Below the pieces are notes generated by a model. It did no database searches and was not told where the DNA came from. It worked only from the letters and a program-made list of their open reading frames with translations. Source: Chloroflexales bacterium ZM16-3 (GTDB taxonomy: Bacteria > Chloroflexota > Chloroflexia > Chloroflexales > Chloroflexaceae). Taken from it: 64,000 nt of DNA. Shown here piece by piece: positions 10,846 through 18,790 of the stretch. Both the position numbers and the translations under genes were made by a program. Where the stretch lies: NCBI GenBank assembly GCA_004138175.2, contig RYFE02000013.1, positions 1 through 64,000 of the forward strand, read 5' to 3'. The first letter of the stretch is position 1; each line of letters opens with the position of its first letter.

Positions 10846-11424
10846 ATGGATCTGCTGGCAGAGGAGGCTCAGATCGCCCGGCGGGCGCAGGCCGGCGATC
10901 AGCGCGCCTTCGCCGACCTAGTGGGCCGCTACACTGGGGCGGTCTACAACCAAGCATACCGGATGCTCAACAACGCGCAGGAGGCGGAGGATGCGGTGCA
11001 GGAGGTGTTCCTGCGGGCCTACCGGCGGCTGGACACCTACGACCCAGGACGCCGCTTCGTTACGTGGCTGCTCACGATTGGCTCAAACTACTGCATTGAT
11101 CGGCTGCGCCGCCGGCGTATGAGCTGGCTGACTCTCGATGATGTGGCCTTCTGGCTGACGAGCGGCGAGGCCGGGCCAGAGCGCCGCGCCCTTGAGAGCG
11201 AGCGGCAGCGCCATGTGCAGCGGGCGCTCCAGCAGCTCCCCGAGAGCTACCGGAGCGTGACGGTTCTCCGCTACTGGCAGGATCTGTCCTACCTTGAGAT
11301 CGCCGGGGCGCTGAGTTTGACAGAGGCAACCGTAAAAACACGGCTGCACCGAGCTCGCAAGATGCTGCGCGATATCCTCGGTACCGATGGAGAAGAGTTA
11401 TGGGACGTAGAGATTCCCAATTGA
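10846..11424 (+). CDS. RNA polymerase ECF sigma factor
   Basis: A 192-residue sigma-70 family factor of the extracytoplasmic-function type. Region 2 is visible as AEDAVQEVFLRAYRRL with RFVTWLLTIGSNYCIDRLRRR, and region 4 as LPESYRSVTVLRYWQDLSY with TEATVKTRLHRARKML, the -35-binding helix-turn-helix. The ATG at 10846 immediately follows a GTG that is also a possible start. The next gene overlaps it by 25 bases and looks like its membrane anti-sigma partner; a bactofilin-like gene follows with an ATGA overlap. The three are almost certainly one translationally coupled operon responding to envelope state. Confidence 0.9.
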   Translation: MDLLAEEAQIARRAQAGDQRAFADLVGRYTGAVYNQAYRMLNNAQEAEDAVQEVFLRAYRRLDTYDPGRRFVTWLLTIGSNYCIDRLRRRRMSWLTLDDVAFWLTSGEAGPERRALESERQRHVQRALQQLPESYRSVTVLRYWQDLSYLEIAGALSLTEATVKTRLHRARKMLRDILGTDGEELWDVEIPN

Positions 11425-11870
11425 GGCCAGACGATGCGCTGATCTCTGCTGAGGCGGAGACGCGCCGCCTGCTGGCGCGCTATGGTGAGCCGCTCACGGT
11501 GGAGCCGCCCGCTGGACTGGCTGTTCGGGTGCTCGATGGGCTGGCCAACCAGCAGCCGACTCATCCGGCCAGCCGGCTCCGCCGGATCTATGGCGGGGTG
11601 ATGGCGCTCTGTGTGCTTATTCTGATCGCCTTTGGTGCTTGGGGCGTGCTGATCGACAGCAGCGGTCCCGCCCACCTCTTCGGCGACATGAGCGGCGGGC
11701 TGAGCCAGATGCTGCTGCTGCTCACCCTGGCGGCCAAGCCGCTGATTAACCTGCTGCTCACCGCCGGTGCGGCGACTCTGGCGGTGATTGTGGCCATTGT
11801 TGGTGGCAGCTGGCTCTGGTGGCAGTTGCTGCGGCGTGAGCTGACCATATCGCTGGAGGCACGAGCATGA
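11400..11870 (+). CDS. Putative membrane anti-sigma factor
   Basis: A 156-residue protein: a soluble N-terminus of about 65 residues (EAETRRLLARYGEPLTVEPPAGL), a membrane helix (GGVMALCVLILIAFGAWGVLI), then two further hydrophobic stretches ending before a charged tail (RRELTISLEARA). No zinc-binding HxxxCxxC anti-sigma motif is present. The role is inferred from position: it overlaps the ECF sigma gene by 25 bases and is followed by a bactofilin-like gene with a 4-base overlap. It may instead be a general membrane sensor. Confidence 0.55.
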   Translation: MGRRDSQLRPDDALISAEAETRRLLARYGEPLTVEPPAGLAVRVLDGLANQQPTHPASRLRRIYGGVMALCVLILIAFGAWGVLIDSSGPAHLFGDMSGGLSQMLLLLTLAAKPLINLLLTAGAATLAVIVAIVGGSWLWWQLLRRELTISLEARA

Positions 11871-12793
11871 AACCCTTCTTGGTGCTTCTGGCGGTCGCGC
11901 TTGCCACCTTTGGTCTGGCCCTCGCACCCGGTCGCGCCCTAGCTCAGGGATCGCACCCGATTACGGTGGCTGTCGGCCAGGTGATCCGTGGCGACCTGGC
12001 CTCATTCGGTGATTCGATCCTGATCGCTGGCACCGTCGATGGCGATGTGACGAGCTGGAGCGGGTCGATCACCGTGCTTGGTACGGTTCACGGCGATGTG
12101 GTGAGCTACGCCGGTAGCATTGACCTCGGCTCAGAAGCACAGGTGACCGGTAGCGTGCTCTCGCTGGGCGGCGGGGTGGCCCGCGAGGGCGAGGCGCGGG
12201 TCGCAGGCCAGGTGCTCGGCGAGAATCCGCTCGCCGGCGGGGCGTTTGTGTCGAGCATGGCGGCGATCCTCCGGCCCCAGGCCGGCGCTGGCACCGCAAA
12301 CGACCTGCCCCTGCCTCTGATCAGCGCTGCCCTGACCCTGATCAGCCTGCTGCTTGCAGCAGCCTGCGCAGCTATCTGGCCCATGCGGACGCTCGGGGTG
12401 AGCCGCGCGCTGCGCCGTGCCCCCGTCAGCTCGCTTGGTATTGGCCTGCTCACCACCGCGCTGATCGCCCTGCTGCTGCTGCCCCTCGGCGGCCTGATTG
12501 CCCTGAGCCTGGTGGGGCTGCCGCTGCTGCTGCCGCTGCTCTTGCTGCTCCATGCCCCCTATCTCTTTGGACTTGTTGGGCTTGGTCGGGCGCTAGGTGA
12601 GCGCATTCGCCCCGGCGATACGGATCCCGTCGCTGCTGTCGCTGGCGTCGCGCTGCTGCTGCTGCCCCTCGGCCTGGTGGGCACTGTAGCCCCGCTGTGG
12701 GGGCTGGCTCTCTTCTACGCCACGGCGAGCGCCGGCCTGGGTGCCGCCATTCTCAGCCGGGGCGGTGCCTATGCCCTGCGGGCGCGGGTGTAA
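11867..12793 (+). CDS. Bactofilin-like polymer-forming membrane protein
   Basis: A 308-residue protein with a signal peptide (LLAVALATFGLALAPGRALA). It is followed by a short beta-helical domain of repeated turns such as GDLASFGDSILIAGTVDGDV and GTVHGDVVSYAGSI, the pattern of bactofilin/polymer-forming domains. After residue 140 come several membrane helices, including very Leu-rich ones (LLLPLGGLIALSLVGLPLLL). The bactofilin part should be outside the membrane, unlike cytoskeletal bactofilins. It ends the sigma/anti-sigma operon, so it may be the structural target or sensor of that system. Confidence 0.7.
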   Translation: MKPFLVLLAVALATFGLALAPGRALAQGSHPITVAVGQVIRGDLASFGDSILIAGTVDGDVTSWSGSITVLGTVHGDVVSYAGSIDLGSEAQVTGSVLSLGGGVAREGEARVAGQVLGENPLAGGAFVSSMAAILRPQAGAGTANDLPLPLISAALTLISLLLAAACAAIWPMRTLGVSRALRRAPVSSLGIGLLTTALIALLLLPLGGLIALSLVGLPLLLPLLLLLHAPYLFGLVGLGRALGERIRPGDTDPVAAVAGVALLLLPLGLVGTVAPLWGLALFYATASAGLGAAILSRGGAYALRARV

Positions 12794-12831
12794 GTGCGAT
12801 TGCAGATGTGGCGCAGCGAGGATCATGGCGT

Positions 12832-13554
12832 ATGGGCGGCGAGCGCATTCTGGTTGTTGACGACGAGCCGAGCATCAGCGAGGTGGTGACCCTCTACCTA
12901 CGCCGCGAGGGCTTTGAGGTGGAGACTGCCGCCGATGGCGCTACTGCCCTAGAGATGATCGCCCGTTGCCGACCCGACCTGCTTATCCTCGATCTGATGC
13001 TCCCCGGTGTGGATGGCCTGGCGATCACCCGACAGGTGCGCAGCGGGGCCAGCCTGCCGATTATTATGCTCACCGCGCGCGGCGAGGAGATCGACCGCGT
13101 CCTCGGGCTGGAGCTTGGCGCGGATGACTATGTGACCAAGCCGTTCTCCCCGCGCGAGCTGGTGGCGCGGGTGAAGGCGGTGCTTCGGCGCGCCCAGCCC
13201 CCCGCCGACGCACAGCGTGACCCGACGACTGCGCCGTTTACGGCGGGCGGACTGCGGATCGACCCGGGCGCACGCTCTGTTATGCTCAACGGCGTCGCCC
13301 TCGGCCTGACCGCACGCGAGTTCGATCTGCTCACCTTTATGGCTCGCAGGCCGGGCCAGGTCTTCACCCGCGAGCAGCTGCTCGACCAGGTCTGGGGCTA
13401 CACCTTCGCCAGCGACATGAGCACCGTGACGGTACACATCCGCCGCCTGCGCGAGAAGATTGAGGACGACCCGACCACCCCGCGTCGGCTGCTGACCATC
13501 TGGGGGGTAGGGTACAAGTTCGATGCGAGTTATAGCACTGAGCGGAACAGTTGA
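12832..13554 (+). CDS. OmpR-family response regulator
   Basis: A 240-residue two-domain regulator. The receiver domain has the acidic pair DDE, the phosphorylated Asp in LLILDLMLPGVDG, the Thr in IIMLTARG and the Lys in VTKPFSPRE. The C-terminal winged helix carries LTAREFDLLTFMARRPGQVF and VTVHIRRLREKIE, typical of PhoB/OmpR DNA binding. The start at 12832 (MGGERIL) has GAGGA upstream. No histidine kinase gene is adjacent: a repeat-rich intergenic region follows. It lies 38 bases after the ECF operon and could be cotranscribed with it. Confidence 0.9.
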   Translation: MGGERILVVDDEPSISEVVTLYLRREGFEVETAADGATALEMIARCRPDLLILDLMLPGVDGLAITRQVRSGASLPIIMLTARGEEIDRVLGLELGADDYVTKPFSPRELVARVKAVLRRAQPPADAQRDPTTAPFTAGGLRIDPGARSVMLNGVALGLTAREFDLLTFMARRPGQVFTREQLLDQVWGYTFASDMSTVTVHIRRLREKIEDDPTTPRRLLTIWGVGYKFDASYSTERNS

Positions 13555-13690
13555 GCCACTGAGGCACTGAATTTGGTGGCTCGCTGCGCTCAATCGATCT
13601 GCTGCAATACCGCAAAGCTCGCCATGTCACGCTGAGCGCAGTGAAGCGTCCCGGTGTCTCTATCACCCGCCGGGACGCTTCGCTGCGCTC
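13551..13690. repeat. CACTGAGG array remnant and dispersed palindromic repeat
   Basis: Just past the regulator stop, CACTGAGGCACTGA is a short remnant of the 8-base array family. At 13604-13633 a 30-base segment recurs with two differences at 23386-23415. It leads into a 21-bp stem (13634-13654 with 13670-13690, one G-T pair) carrying GAGCGCAG and GAAGCGTCCCGG. The remainder up to 13851 holds no gene. Confidence 0.7.
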
Positions 13691-13851
13691 ATGAGAATCA
13701 CTGCGTCAGGTGTCTGAAGTCACGATTCGCTAGGGATGCACGCCTCAGCGCCGTGACGATCAGCTAGACGACAGGCACTTCTCAGATGTGTCCGCCACCC
13801 CTATGCTAGAACAAGCCCCCTAAACAGCAAGACGTACGAGGAGGATTACGC

Positions 13852-14493
13852 ATGGACTCTCGCTCTGCCCGAAGGCACGAAGAGCTTGCAAACACCCTCA
13901 CCCATGGAGCCGGTGCCGTGACGAGTCTCGGTGCCGGTATCGTGCTTATTGGCCTGGCATCTCTGAGCGGAGACCTTTGGCGCATCATCGGAGCGGCTGT
14001 CTTCAGCCTCTCGCTGGTGCTGCTCTACACCGCATCAACCCTCTACCACGGCGTGCCGCCTGGGCAGGCTAAGGCCAAACTGGAGATCTTCGACCACTGC
14101 GCGATCTACCTGCTGATCGCTGGCACCTACACGCCCTTCACCCTGGTGAGCCTGCGTGGTGCCTGGGGGTGGAGCCTTTTTGGGATCATCTGGAGCCTCG
14201 CCATCGCCGGTGTGGTTTTCAAGCTGATCTTCGCGACGCGCTTCAAGCTGATCTCAACCTTGTTCTATATTGGGATGGGCTGGCTTGTGGTCGTCGCGAT
14301 TGTCCCGATGTCCCAGACACTTGCGCTTACAACCCTCGGCTGGCTGCTGGCTGGCGGCCTGGCCTACACGGCGGGCACGCTCTTCTACCACAACGAGCGC
14401 ATCCCCTTTGCCCACGCGATCTGGCACCTGTTTGTGATCGCTGGGAGCGTCTGTCACTTCATCGCGGTCAGCGCGACGCTGGTCACTGTCTAA
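13852..14493 (+). CDS. Hemolysin III / PAQR family membrane protein
   Basis: A 213-residue seven-helix membrane protein of the hemolysin III (YqfA, PAQR-related) family. The conserved metal-site residues are visible: STLYHG near the second helix, LEIFDHCAIYLLIAGTYTPF in the third, and the C-terminal HAIWHLFVIAGSVCHF with the paired histidines. The name is historical; members act in membrane or lipid homeostasis rather than as proven hemolysins. GAGGAGG lies a few bases before the ATG. It stands alone on the plus strand, convergent with the Yip1 gene pair. Confidence 0.88.
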   Translation: MDSRSARRHEELANTLTHGAGAVTSLGAGIVLIGLASLSGDLWRIIGAAVFSLSLVLLYTASTLYHGVPPGQAKAKLEIFDHCAIYLLIAGTYTPFTLVSLRGAWGWSLFGIIWSLAIAGVVFKLIFATRFKLISTLFYIGMGWLVVVAIVPMSQTLALTTLGWLLAGGLAYTAGTLFYHNERIPFAHAIWHLFVIAGSVCHFIAVSATLVTV

Positions 14494-14544
14494 CTGTGCC
14501 CGACCGCCGCCGAAGGTGGGCTGAATGACGTGAACGACGCTCTG

Positions 14545-15276
14545 CTACTGCCCCAAACCTGCAATAATCAGCAGAAAGAAGGCGCAGCAGCCGAGCAGCA
14601 GCAGCAGGAAGCCAACCATCGGGTAGAGCAGTACGGCCAGGGTGGCCCGCCCACTGTCAAGGCGGTGGGCGACGCTCGTGGCCAGCACCAGGATCACCAG
14701 CCCCCAGGCCCATGCGATCAGGCTGATCGTTTGCCCGATATACGGGATGAACCCAAGCGCATCGAGGGCGTGGGGTGCCACCGAGAGCGCGCCAAGGCCC
14801 AGCATCTGCTGGATGTTGCCCGTGCCGCCGAGCTGCCGGGCGGCGATATGGGTGACGATCACCGCCAGCATGAGGCTCCCGAGGTAGCTCAGAGGCGTGC
14901 TTGCGATCAGGCCGAGTCCCCGCAGGATGACCCCCACCGGGCGTGGCAGCGGCGTAGGTAGCGTCATCACCGCGCGCACGATGTTGAGCGCGCCCTCTTT
15001 GTTGTCGCTGATGATCTGCACAGCCTCACGCTGCTCATCGGTTGTCGCGGCGAGCGCCTGCTGCTGGATGCTATCATCCACAGCCGTCTCGATCGCTGCG
15101 ATCATCCGGTCTGGGTTCGAGCTCGTGATCATTGTGCTGATCGCCTGGACGCCGCCGACCAGCAGCCCGACGAGCAGCACAAGCAGGAATCCGCGGCGCA
15201 CGACATCGGGGGACTCACGCATGCCTCGGAAGAGATCCTGCTTGAGGGTCAGGGCACCGTTGAAGGTGTCGATCAT
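14545..15276 (-). CDS. Yip1-domain membrane protein, copy 2
   Basis: A 243-residue protein with a short soluble N-terminus, a first membrane helix at VVRRGFLLVLLVGLLVGGVQ, a long polar loop, then four hydrophobic segments in the C-terminal half. The arrangement and the conserved helix LSYLGSLMLAVIVTHIAARQLGG match the Yip1/YIPF family, whose bacterial role is unknown. The start ATG at 15276 (MIDTF) has a G-run upstream. It follows the paralogue at 15278 with one base between them, so the two are cotranscribed. Confidence 0.7.
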   Translation of the reverse strand: MIDTFNGALTLKQDLFRGMRESPDVVRRGFLLVLLVGLLVGGVQAISTMITSSNPDRMIAAIETAVDDSIQQQALAATTDEQREAVQIISDNKEGALNIVRAVMTLPTPLPRPVGVILRGLGLIASTPLSYLGSLMLAVIVTHIAARQLGGTGNIQQMLGLGALSVAPHALDALGFIPYIGQTISLIAWAWGLVILVLATSVAHRLDSGRATLAVLLYPMVGFLLLLLGCCAFFLLIIAGLGQ

Positions 15277-15277
15277 G

Positions 15278-16009
15278 TTAGAGGCCCCCCTGTAGCGCCG
15301 ATGTGATGGTGCCGATCCCAAGGAAGAACACGACGCAGCTCAGCGCGATCAGGATGAGGGCCAGGATGGCCGGGCCGAGTAGCGTGGCCCAGAAGGCGCT
15401 CCACGGCGGCAGCTCGTGGGCCTCGCGGATGGCCACGTAGCTGGCCACCAGCCCCAGCAACGTTGTGCCCGCAGCCTGGGCGAAGGGGATCACCTCGACA
15501 AGGCTAAGCAGGCTGACGCTAGCAGCCAGCGCGGTGCATGCCAGTGTCTGGCTGAAGGTGGCCTGTCCACCGAGGGCGCGGGCCATCAGGTGCGCGAAGG
15601 TACCGAAGATCAGCCAGCCGACGATCCTGAGTAGCGGGGTAGTGATCACCCCGATCAGGCTACCGATCAGGCCACCGCCGTTGATCATCTGGATGGTCTG
15701 GGTGATCTGATTGAAGATCTCGTCAAACTGGGCGGGGAATTGCCGGTCGATCACGCTCAGTTGCTCAAACCAGGGCATCGCGCGCAGTCCGGCGTAGATG
15801 GTCTGGGAGATCGACTCGGGGCTGGGCTGGGTGGCATACTCGCCAAGGTTGCCGACCAGGGTGGCGACCCCGGCAAGCAGCCCGATGATTGCTACGAGGG
15901 CGAATCCACGGCGCAGGCCATCCGGCGAGTCACGCTGGTCGCGGTAGGCCACGGGGTTCAGCAGAAGGCCATCTAGCCCCAGGCGAAAGAGACTCAGTAC
16001 CGATTGCAT
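15278..16009 (-). CDS. Yip1-domain membrane protein, copy 1
   Basis: A 243-residue paralogue of the next gene in the operon, with the same plan: SPDGLRRGFALVAIIGLLAG as the first helix, a polar loop, then RIVGWLIFGTFAHLMARALGG and further helices. The shared R-R-G-F and A-R-x-L-G-G positions show the pair arose by tandem duplication. The start MQSVL lies a few bases after an AGAGGAG-like sequence. The products may form a heteromeric membrane complex; function unknown. Confidence 0.7.
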   Translation of the reverse strand: MQSVLSLFRLGLDGLLLNPVAYRDQRDSPDGLRRGFALVAIIGLLAGVATLVGNLGEYATQPSPESISQTIYAGLRAMPWFEQLSVIDRQFPAQFDEIFNQITQTIQMINGGGLIGSLIGVITTPLLRIVGWLIFGTFAHLMARALGGQATFSQTLACTALAASVSLLSLVEVIPFAQAAGTTLLGLVASYVAIREAHELPPWSAFWATLLGPAILALILIALSCVVFFLGIGTITSALQGGL

Positions 16010-16093
16010 CGGTCTCCTCTAGAGTAGTGATAGGGCGCAGGTGCGTCGCGGCTATTCTACCATAGAGGGTATGGGGCGGCGGGGCGCGCAGGT

Positions 16094-16109
16094 GCGTAGC
16101 GCGCTACGC
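16094..16109. repeat. 16-base perfect palindrome
   Basis: GCGTAGC-GC-GCTACGC is self-complementary and overlaps the 3' end of the zinc-ribbon gene. Its core resembles the larger palindrome at 4154-4191. It is probably that gene's terminator. Confidence 0.5.
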
Positions 16110-16433
16110 GCCCGCCACCGCCGTGTGCGACTCCTCATCGACTGGGCTACAGCTCTCGCAGACGCGGAATGGGATGCCGGTGCCAGCCTCGGTACGGATA
16201 TTCTCGCGGCTGCCGCAGTAGCGGCAGACCGAGAGATTCTCGATATCTTCGGCGCGCCAGAGCTGTGGAGAGAGGGTGATTTCGAGGTGGTCGTCGACGG
16301 AGAGGATGCCGATCTTCACGCAGACGGCTGCGGGGAACACATCGGCAACGCGGGCGAAGAGGTTTTCGGGGTAAGAGTAAACCTCATCGCCGACGATAAT
16401 GTCGCGCATGCGCGGGTGTTGGCGAATCTTCAT
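16104..16433 (-). CDS. Small zinc-ribbon protein, unknown function
   Basis: A 109-residue hypothetical protein. The N-terminal half (MRDIIVGDEVYSYPENLF) has no family I recognise. The C-terminal part has CRYCGS and FRVCESC about 25 residues apart, a four-cysteine zinc-ribbon arrangement. The last residues (DEESHTAVAGA) are encoded within the 16094-16109 palindrome. It begins two bases after the stop of the 80-residue gene upstream, so the two are coupled. Confidence 0.55.
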   Translation of the reverse strand: MKIRQHPRMRDIIVGDEVYSYPENLFARVADVFPAAVCVKIGILSVDDHLEITLSPQLWRAEDIENLSVCRYCGSRENIRTEAGTGIPFRVCESCSPVDEESHTAVAGA

Positions 16434-16435
16434 GG

Positions 16436-16678
16436 CTACTCAAGCCGGGCAATCAGCCGGTGCAGGTCGGCGTCGCCTAGCGTAAAGGGCTCTTCGTCGG
16501 CGAACATCAGTTCGTCAAGAGCGCTGGCGATCACATCACGATGGATCGCGTCAACCTCTTCCTCGCCCTGCTCAATATCGTAGAAGAGATCAAACGCCCA
16601 CGCAGCCAGTGCTGCGTCGCTGAGTTGCCCACGGAGCCGTTCGTTAATCCTGGCGATAATGTCGTTGCGATGAATCAT
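16436..16678 (-). CDS. Small acidic helical protein, unknown
   Basis: An 80-residue, strongly acidic and helical protein (AAWAFDLFYDIEQGEEEVDAI, then ASALDELMFADEEPF). It has no metal-binding or membrane motif. It is coupled to the zinc-ribbon gene downstream (two-base gap) and lies 29 bases after the Cas4-like gene. This size and charge would suit a binding partner or antitoxin-like protein, but nothing in the sequence proves that. Confidence 0.5.
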   Translation of the reverse strand: MIHRNDIIARINERLRGQLSDAALAAWAFDLFYDIEQGEEEVDAIHRDVIASALDELMFADEEPFTLGDADLHRLIARLE

Positions 16679-16707
16679 GATAGCACACTTTTTCCTGACG
16701 TGCGGGG

Positions 16708-17220
16708 TTAGGCGAGCGAATCCTCACAGATATCGGCGAACCCGCAGCCCGCGCAACGCCCCGGCTGGCTGTGGCTGCGGTCGGCATCCTCGGCGTCTAG
16801 CAGGTCACGCATTTCATCAAGGATGGTCAGCAGATCGGCGCGCACCTCGGGGGTGTAGCGTAGCCGGAAGCTGGCCTCTGCGTAGCGCAGGATGCCGTAG
16901 GGCGGGGCGTGGCCGCTCGTCTCCTCGACCAGTAGGCAGTAGGCGGCGAGCTGCATCAGATCTGATTCGTAGGGCTGCTTGGCATATCGGCCAGGCTTCA
17001 CCTCAACCGGGATCTGGCGGCCGCCCCGCTCGATGAGATAGTCGGGCTTGCCGCTGAGCCCGTAGCGCCGGGCCAGCAGCGGCCGCTCTAGCCCCCTTCC
17101 TACCCGCGCGTCATCTGCGAGGATGGGTGCCCAGGGCAAGCCGGTGCTGGCGCGGGTGCGCAGAGCCAGGATGAGCGCGGCGGCGGCGAGGACGATCAGG
17201 ACAACAGCGAGCGATGTCAT
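16708..17220 (-). CDS. Cas4-like PD-(D/E)XK nuclease, C-terminal half, membrane-anchored
   Basis: A 170-residue protein that starts with a membrane helix (residues 4-20). The nuclease core follows: GKPDYLIERGG with the metal-binding Asp, PVEVKPG with the E-x-K pair, and QLAAYCLLVEE, the QxxxY motif of RecB/Cas4 nucleases. The C-terminus has CAGCGFADIC, three of the four cysteines of a Cas4 iron-sulfur cluster. The first cysteine is encoded by the preceding ORF, which overlaps by ATGA. No other cas gene or CRISPR array lies in the window, so a DNA-repair or competence role is as likely as CRISPR adaptation. Confidence 0.65.
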   Translation of the reverse strand: MTSLAVVLIVLAAAALILALRTRASTGLPWAPILADDARVGRGLERPLLARRYGLSGKPDYLIERGGRQIPVEVKPGRYAKQPYESDLMQLAAYCLLVEETSGHAPPYGILRYAEASFRLRYTPEVRADLLTILDEMRDLLDAEDADRSHSQPGRCAGCGFADICEDSLA

Positions 17221-17435
17221 AAGGCGAGAATCAGCAGGGCGACGCCAGCGACGAGCAGCAGCCCGGCGACCCAGAGCAGCCCGCCGCTGATCGCCACCGC
17301 TTGGCTGTGGCGGGCGTGGCGGAGCGTGCCGAGATCACGCCGCGCCTGCCCTGCGGGCTCCTCGCCTGCCACCCGGCGTAGCCACCATGCCCGCGCGCAG
17401 TACACATACTCGCCTACCTCACTGGCTCGAATCAT
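17217..17435 (-). CDS. Cas4-like N-terminal cysteine piece with membrane helix
   Basis: A 72-residue protein. Residues 1-25 (IRASEVGEYVYCARAWWLRRV) match the N-terminus of Cas4/Dna2-type nucleases, where the single Cys is the first iron-sulfur ligand and a Trp-Leu follows. After a linker it ends in a membrane helix (SGGLLWVAGLLLVAGVALLILA). Its stop overlaps the start of the nuclease gene as ATGA, so both halves are made together. Both have a membrane helix at the point where a single-chain Cas4 would be continuous. A split gene is the simplest reading; an ancestral frameshift is less likely because both new termini are clean. Confidence 0.6.
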   Translation of the reverse strand: MIRASEVGEYVYCARAWWLRRVAGEEPAGQARRDLGTLRHARHSQAVAISGGLLWVAGLLLVAGVALLILAL

Positions 17436-17437
17436 CG

Positions 17438-17476
17438 TTCAGTGCCTCAGTGCCTCAGTGCCTCAGTGCTTCAGTG
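17438..17476. repeat. GCCTCAGT 8-base tandem array
   Basis: Almost five direct copies of GCCTCAGT fill the 45-base gap between the rseP stop and the Cas4-like operon. Copies of the same unit, or its complement CACTGAGG, occur at 13551, 37994, 38333 and 60939. There is no inverted copy here, so it would not form a hairpin. Confidence 0.8.
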
Positions 17477-17480
17477 ATGA

Positions 17481-18665
17481 TTAATTCCCCAGCACCGGCG
17501 TGCCCTGGATCGCGTTGATCACATCATTCACTGTGATCAGCAGCATCAGGCCCATCAGGGCGGCGAATCCCAGGGCGTGGACGAGCGCCTCTTTCTCCGG
17601 GGGCACCTTCTTGCCGCCGCGCAGCATCTCGACCACGGCGAAGATAATGTGGCTGCCGTCGAGGGCGGGGATGGGCAGCAGGTTGAGCAGAAAGAGGTTC
17701 AGACTGAGGATAGCCGTCAGATTCCAGAAGGCCAGGAATCCGCCGGGCTGCTGGATGACCTCGCCCGTGGCCCGGGCAATGCCCACCGGCCCGATCGGCT
17801 CGCCCGCTGGCGATGGCGTCGACGAGAAGATCCCAGCGATCGAGGCTGGCAGCGAGGCCAGCGACTTGAGCATCTGGCCAGTGAGGTTCAGGCTCTCGGT
17901 GACGCCGCTCCAGACCGCCACCGCCGGGTTCACCGGCTCGCGGATGATATGCTGCGAGTAGCTAAACCCGAAGCCAAGATCGTAGCGCGTGCCGTCGGGT
18001 GCCGTCCAGGGGCCAGGCGTTACCTGGAGCGTGATCTGCTGTCCATCGCGCAGCACCACCGCCTCCAGGGTGCGGCCCTGGCTGGCTTGGGCAGTCGAGG
18101 GGATCATTGCGCTGTCGTTTATCTCCTGGCCTGCCAAGCTGATCAGCTCATCGCCAGCCTGGAAGCCTGCGGTGGCGGCTGGTGTCTCGGGGAAGACCGC
18201 GCCGATATCCTGTCCGCCCGTCGGCGTGGGCACGCCCTGGATCATAAAGATCACCGCAAAGATGAACATTGCCAGGACGAGGTTCATCAGCGGGCCGGCC
18301 ACCATCACCAGGATCTTTCGCCAGGGCGGGGCGGCGGCCAGGCTGCCGCCCGCGCCGTAGAGGCTATCCTTCTCATCGTCGCTATTGGCGAAGCGGACGA
18401 ACCCGCCGAGGGGCAGCCAGTTGAGCGTATATTTCACGCCGCCGCGCTCAAACATCACCAGGGCGCGGGGCGGGTAGCCGATGCCAAACTCCTCAACCTT
18501 GATCCCCATCCAGATCGCGGTGAGGAAGTGCCCGAGCTCGTGGACGATCACCAGCAGCGCCAGCATCGCCAGGAAGGCACCGATCGAGATGATCGGGTTG
18601 CTACTGACCTTCTCGGCGGCCTGGGTGGCCGACGCGACTGTGGCGACAAAAAGCGTGTGGGCCAT
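17481..18665 (-). CDS. rseP: RIP metalloprotease RseP (site-2 protease)
   Basis: A 394-residue intramembrane zinc protease of the M50 family. HELGH at residues 42-46 within a membrane helix supplies two zinc ligands and the catalytic Glu. NLLPIPALDGSH near residue 325 is the conserved third-ligand motif. A PDZ-like domain (GFQAGDELISLAGQEIND) lies between them. It cleaves anti-sigma factors or signal-peptide remnants within the membrane. It ends the rpsB-to-rseP cluster; dxr, which often lies between cdsA and rseP, is absent. With a sigma/anti-sigma pair elsewhere in the window, anti-sigma cleavage is a reasonable guess. Confidence 0.9.
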   Translation of the reverse strand: MAHTLFVATVASATQAAEKVSSNPIISIGAFLAMLALLVIVHELGHFLTAIWMGIKVEEFGIGYPPRALVMFERGGVKYTLNWLPLGGFVRFANSDDEKDSLYGAGGSLAAAPPWRKILVMVAGPLMNLVLAMFIFAVIFMIQGVPTPTGGQDIGAVFPETPAATAGFQAGDELISLAGQEINDSAMIPSTAQASQGRTLEAVVLRDGQQITLQVTPGPWTAPDGTRYDLGFGFSYSQHIIREPVNPAVAVWSGVTESLNLTGQMLKSLASLPASIAGIFSSTPSPAGEPIGPVGIARATGEVIQQPGGFLAFWNLTAILSLNLFLLNLLPIPALDGSHIIFAVVEMLRGGKKVPPEKEALVHALGFAALMGLMLLITVNDVINAIQGTPVLGN

Positions 18666-18740
18666 ATGAAGGTACTCCGCAGCCTAATGGGGACGCGTTC
18701 AGGGGCAGGTTCCCTGAGCATTTCCCGCTGTATAACAAGT

Positions 18741-18762
18741 GAGGCGGGCATGTGCCCGCCTC
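18741..18762. terminator. Hairpin between cdsA and rseP
   Basis: GAGGCGGGCA and its exact complement form a 10-bp stem with a two-base loop, 29 bases past the cdsA stop on the minus strand. It may reduce read-through into rseP. Confidence 0.5.
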
Positions 18763-18790
18763 TGCCCATTTGCCAATAAAGTGTACCTGA

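Noticed and set aside
17217-17220. Sequencing frameshift splitting the Cas4-like gene
   Set aside because: Both halves have a complete membrane helix and a clean ATGA stop-start overlap, which a random frameshift would not produce; still worth checking against relatives.
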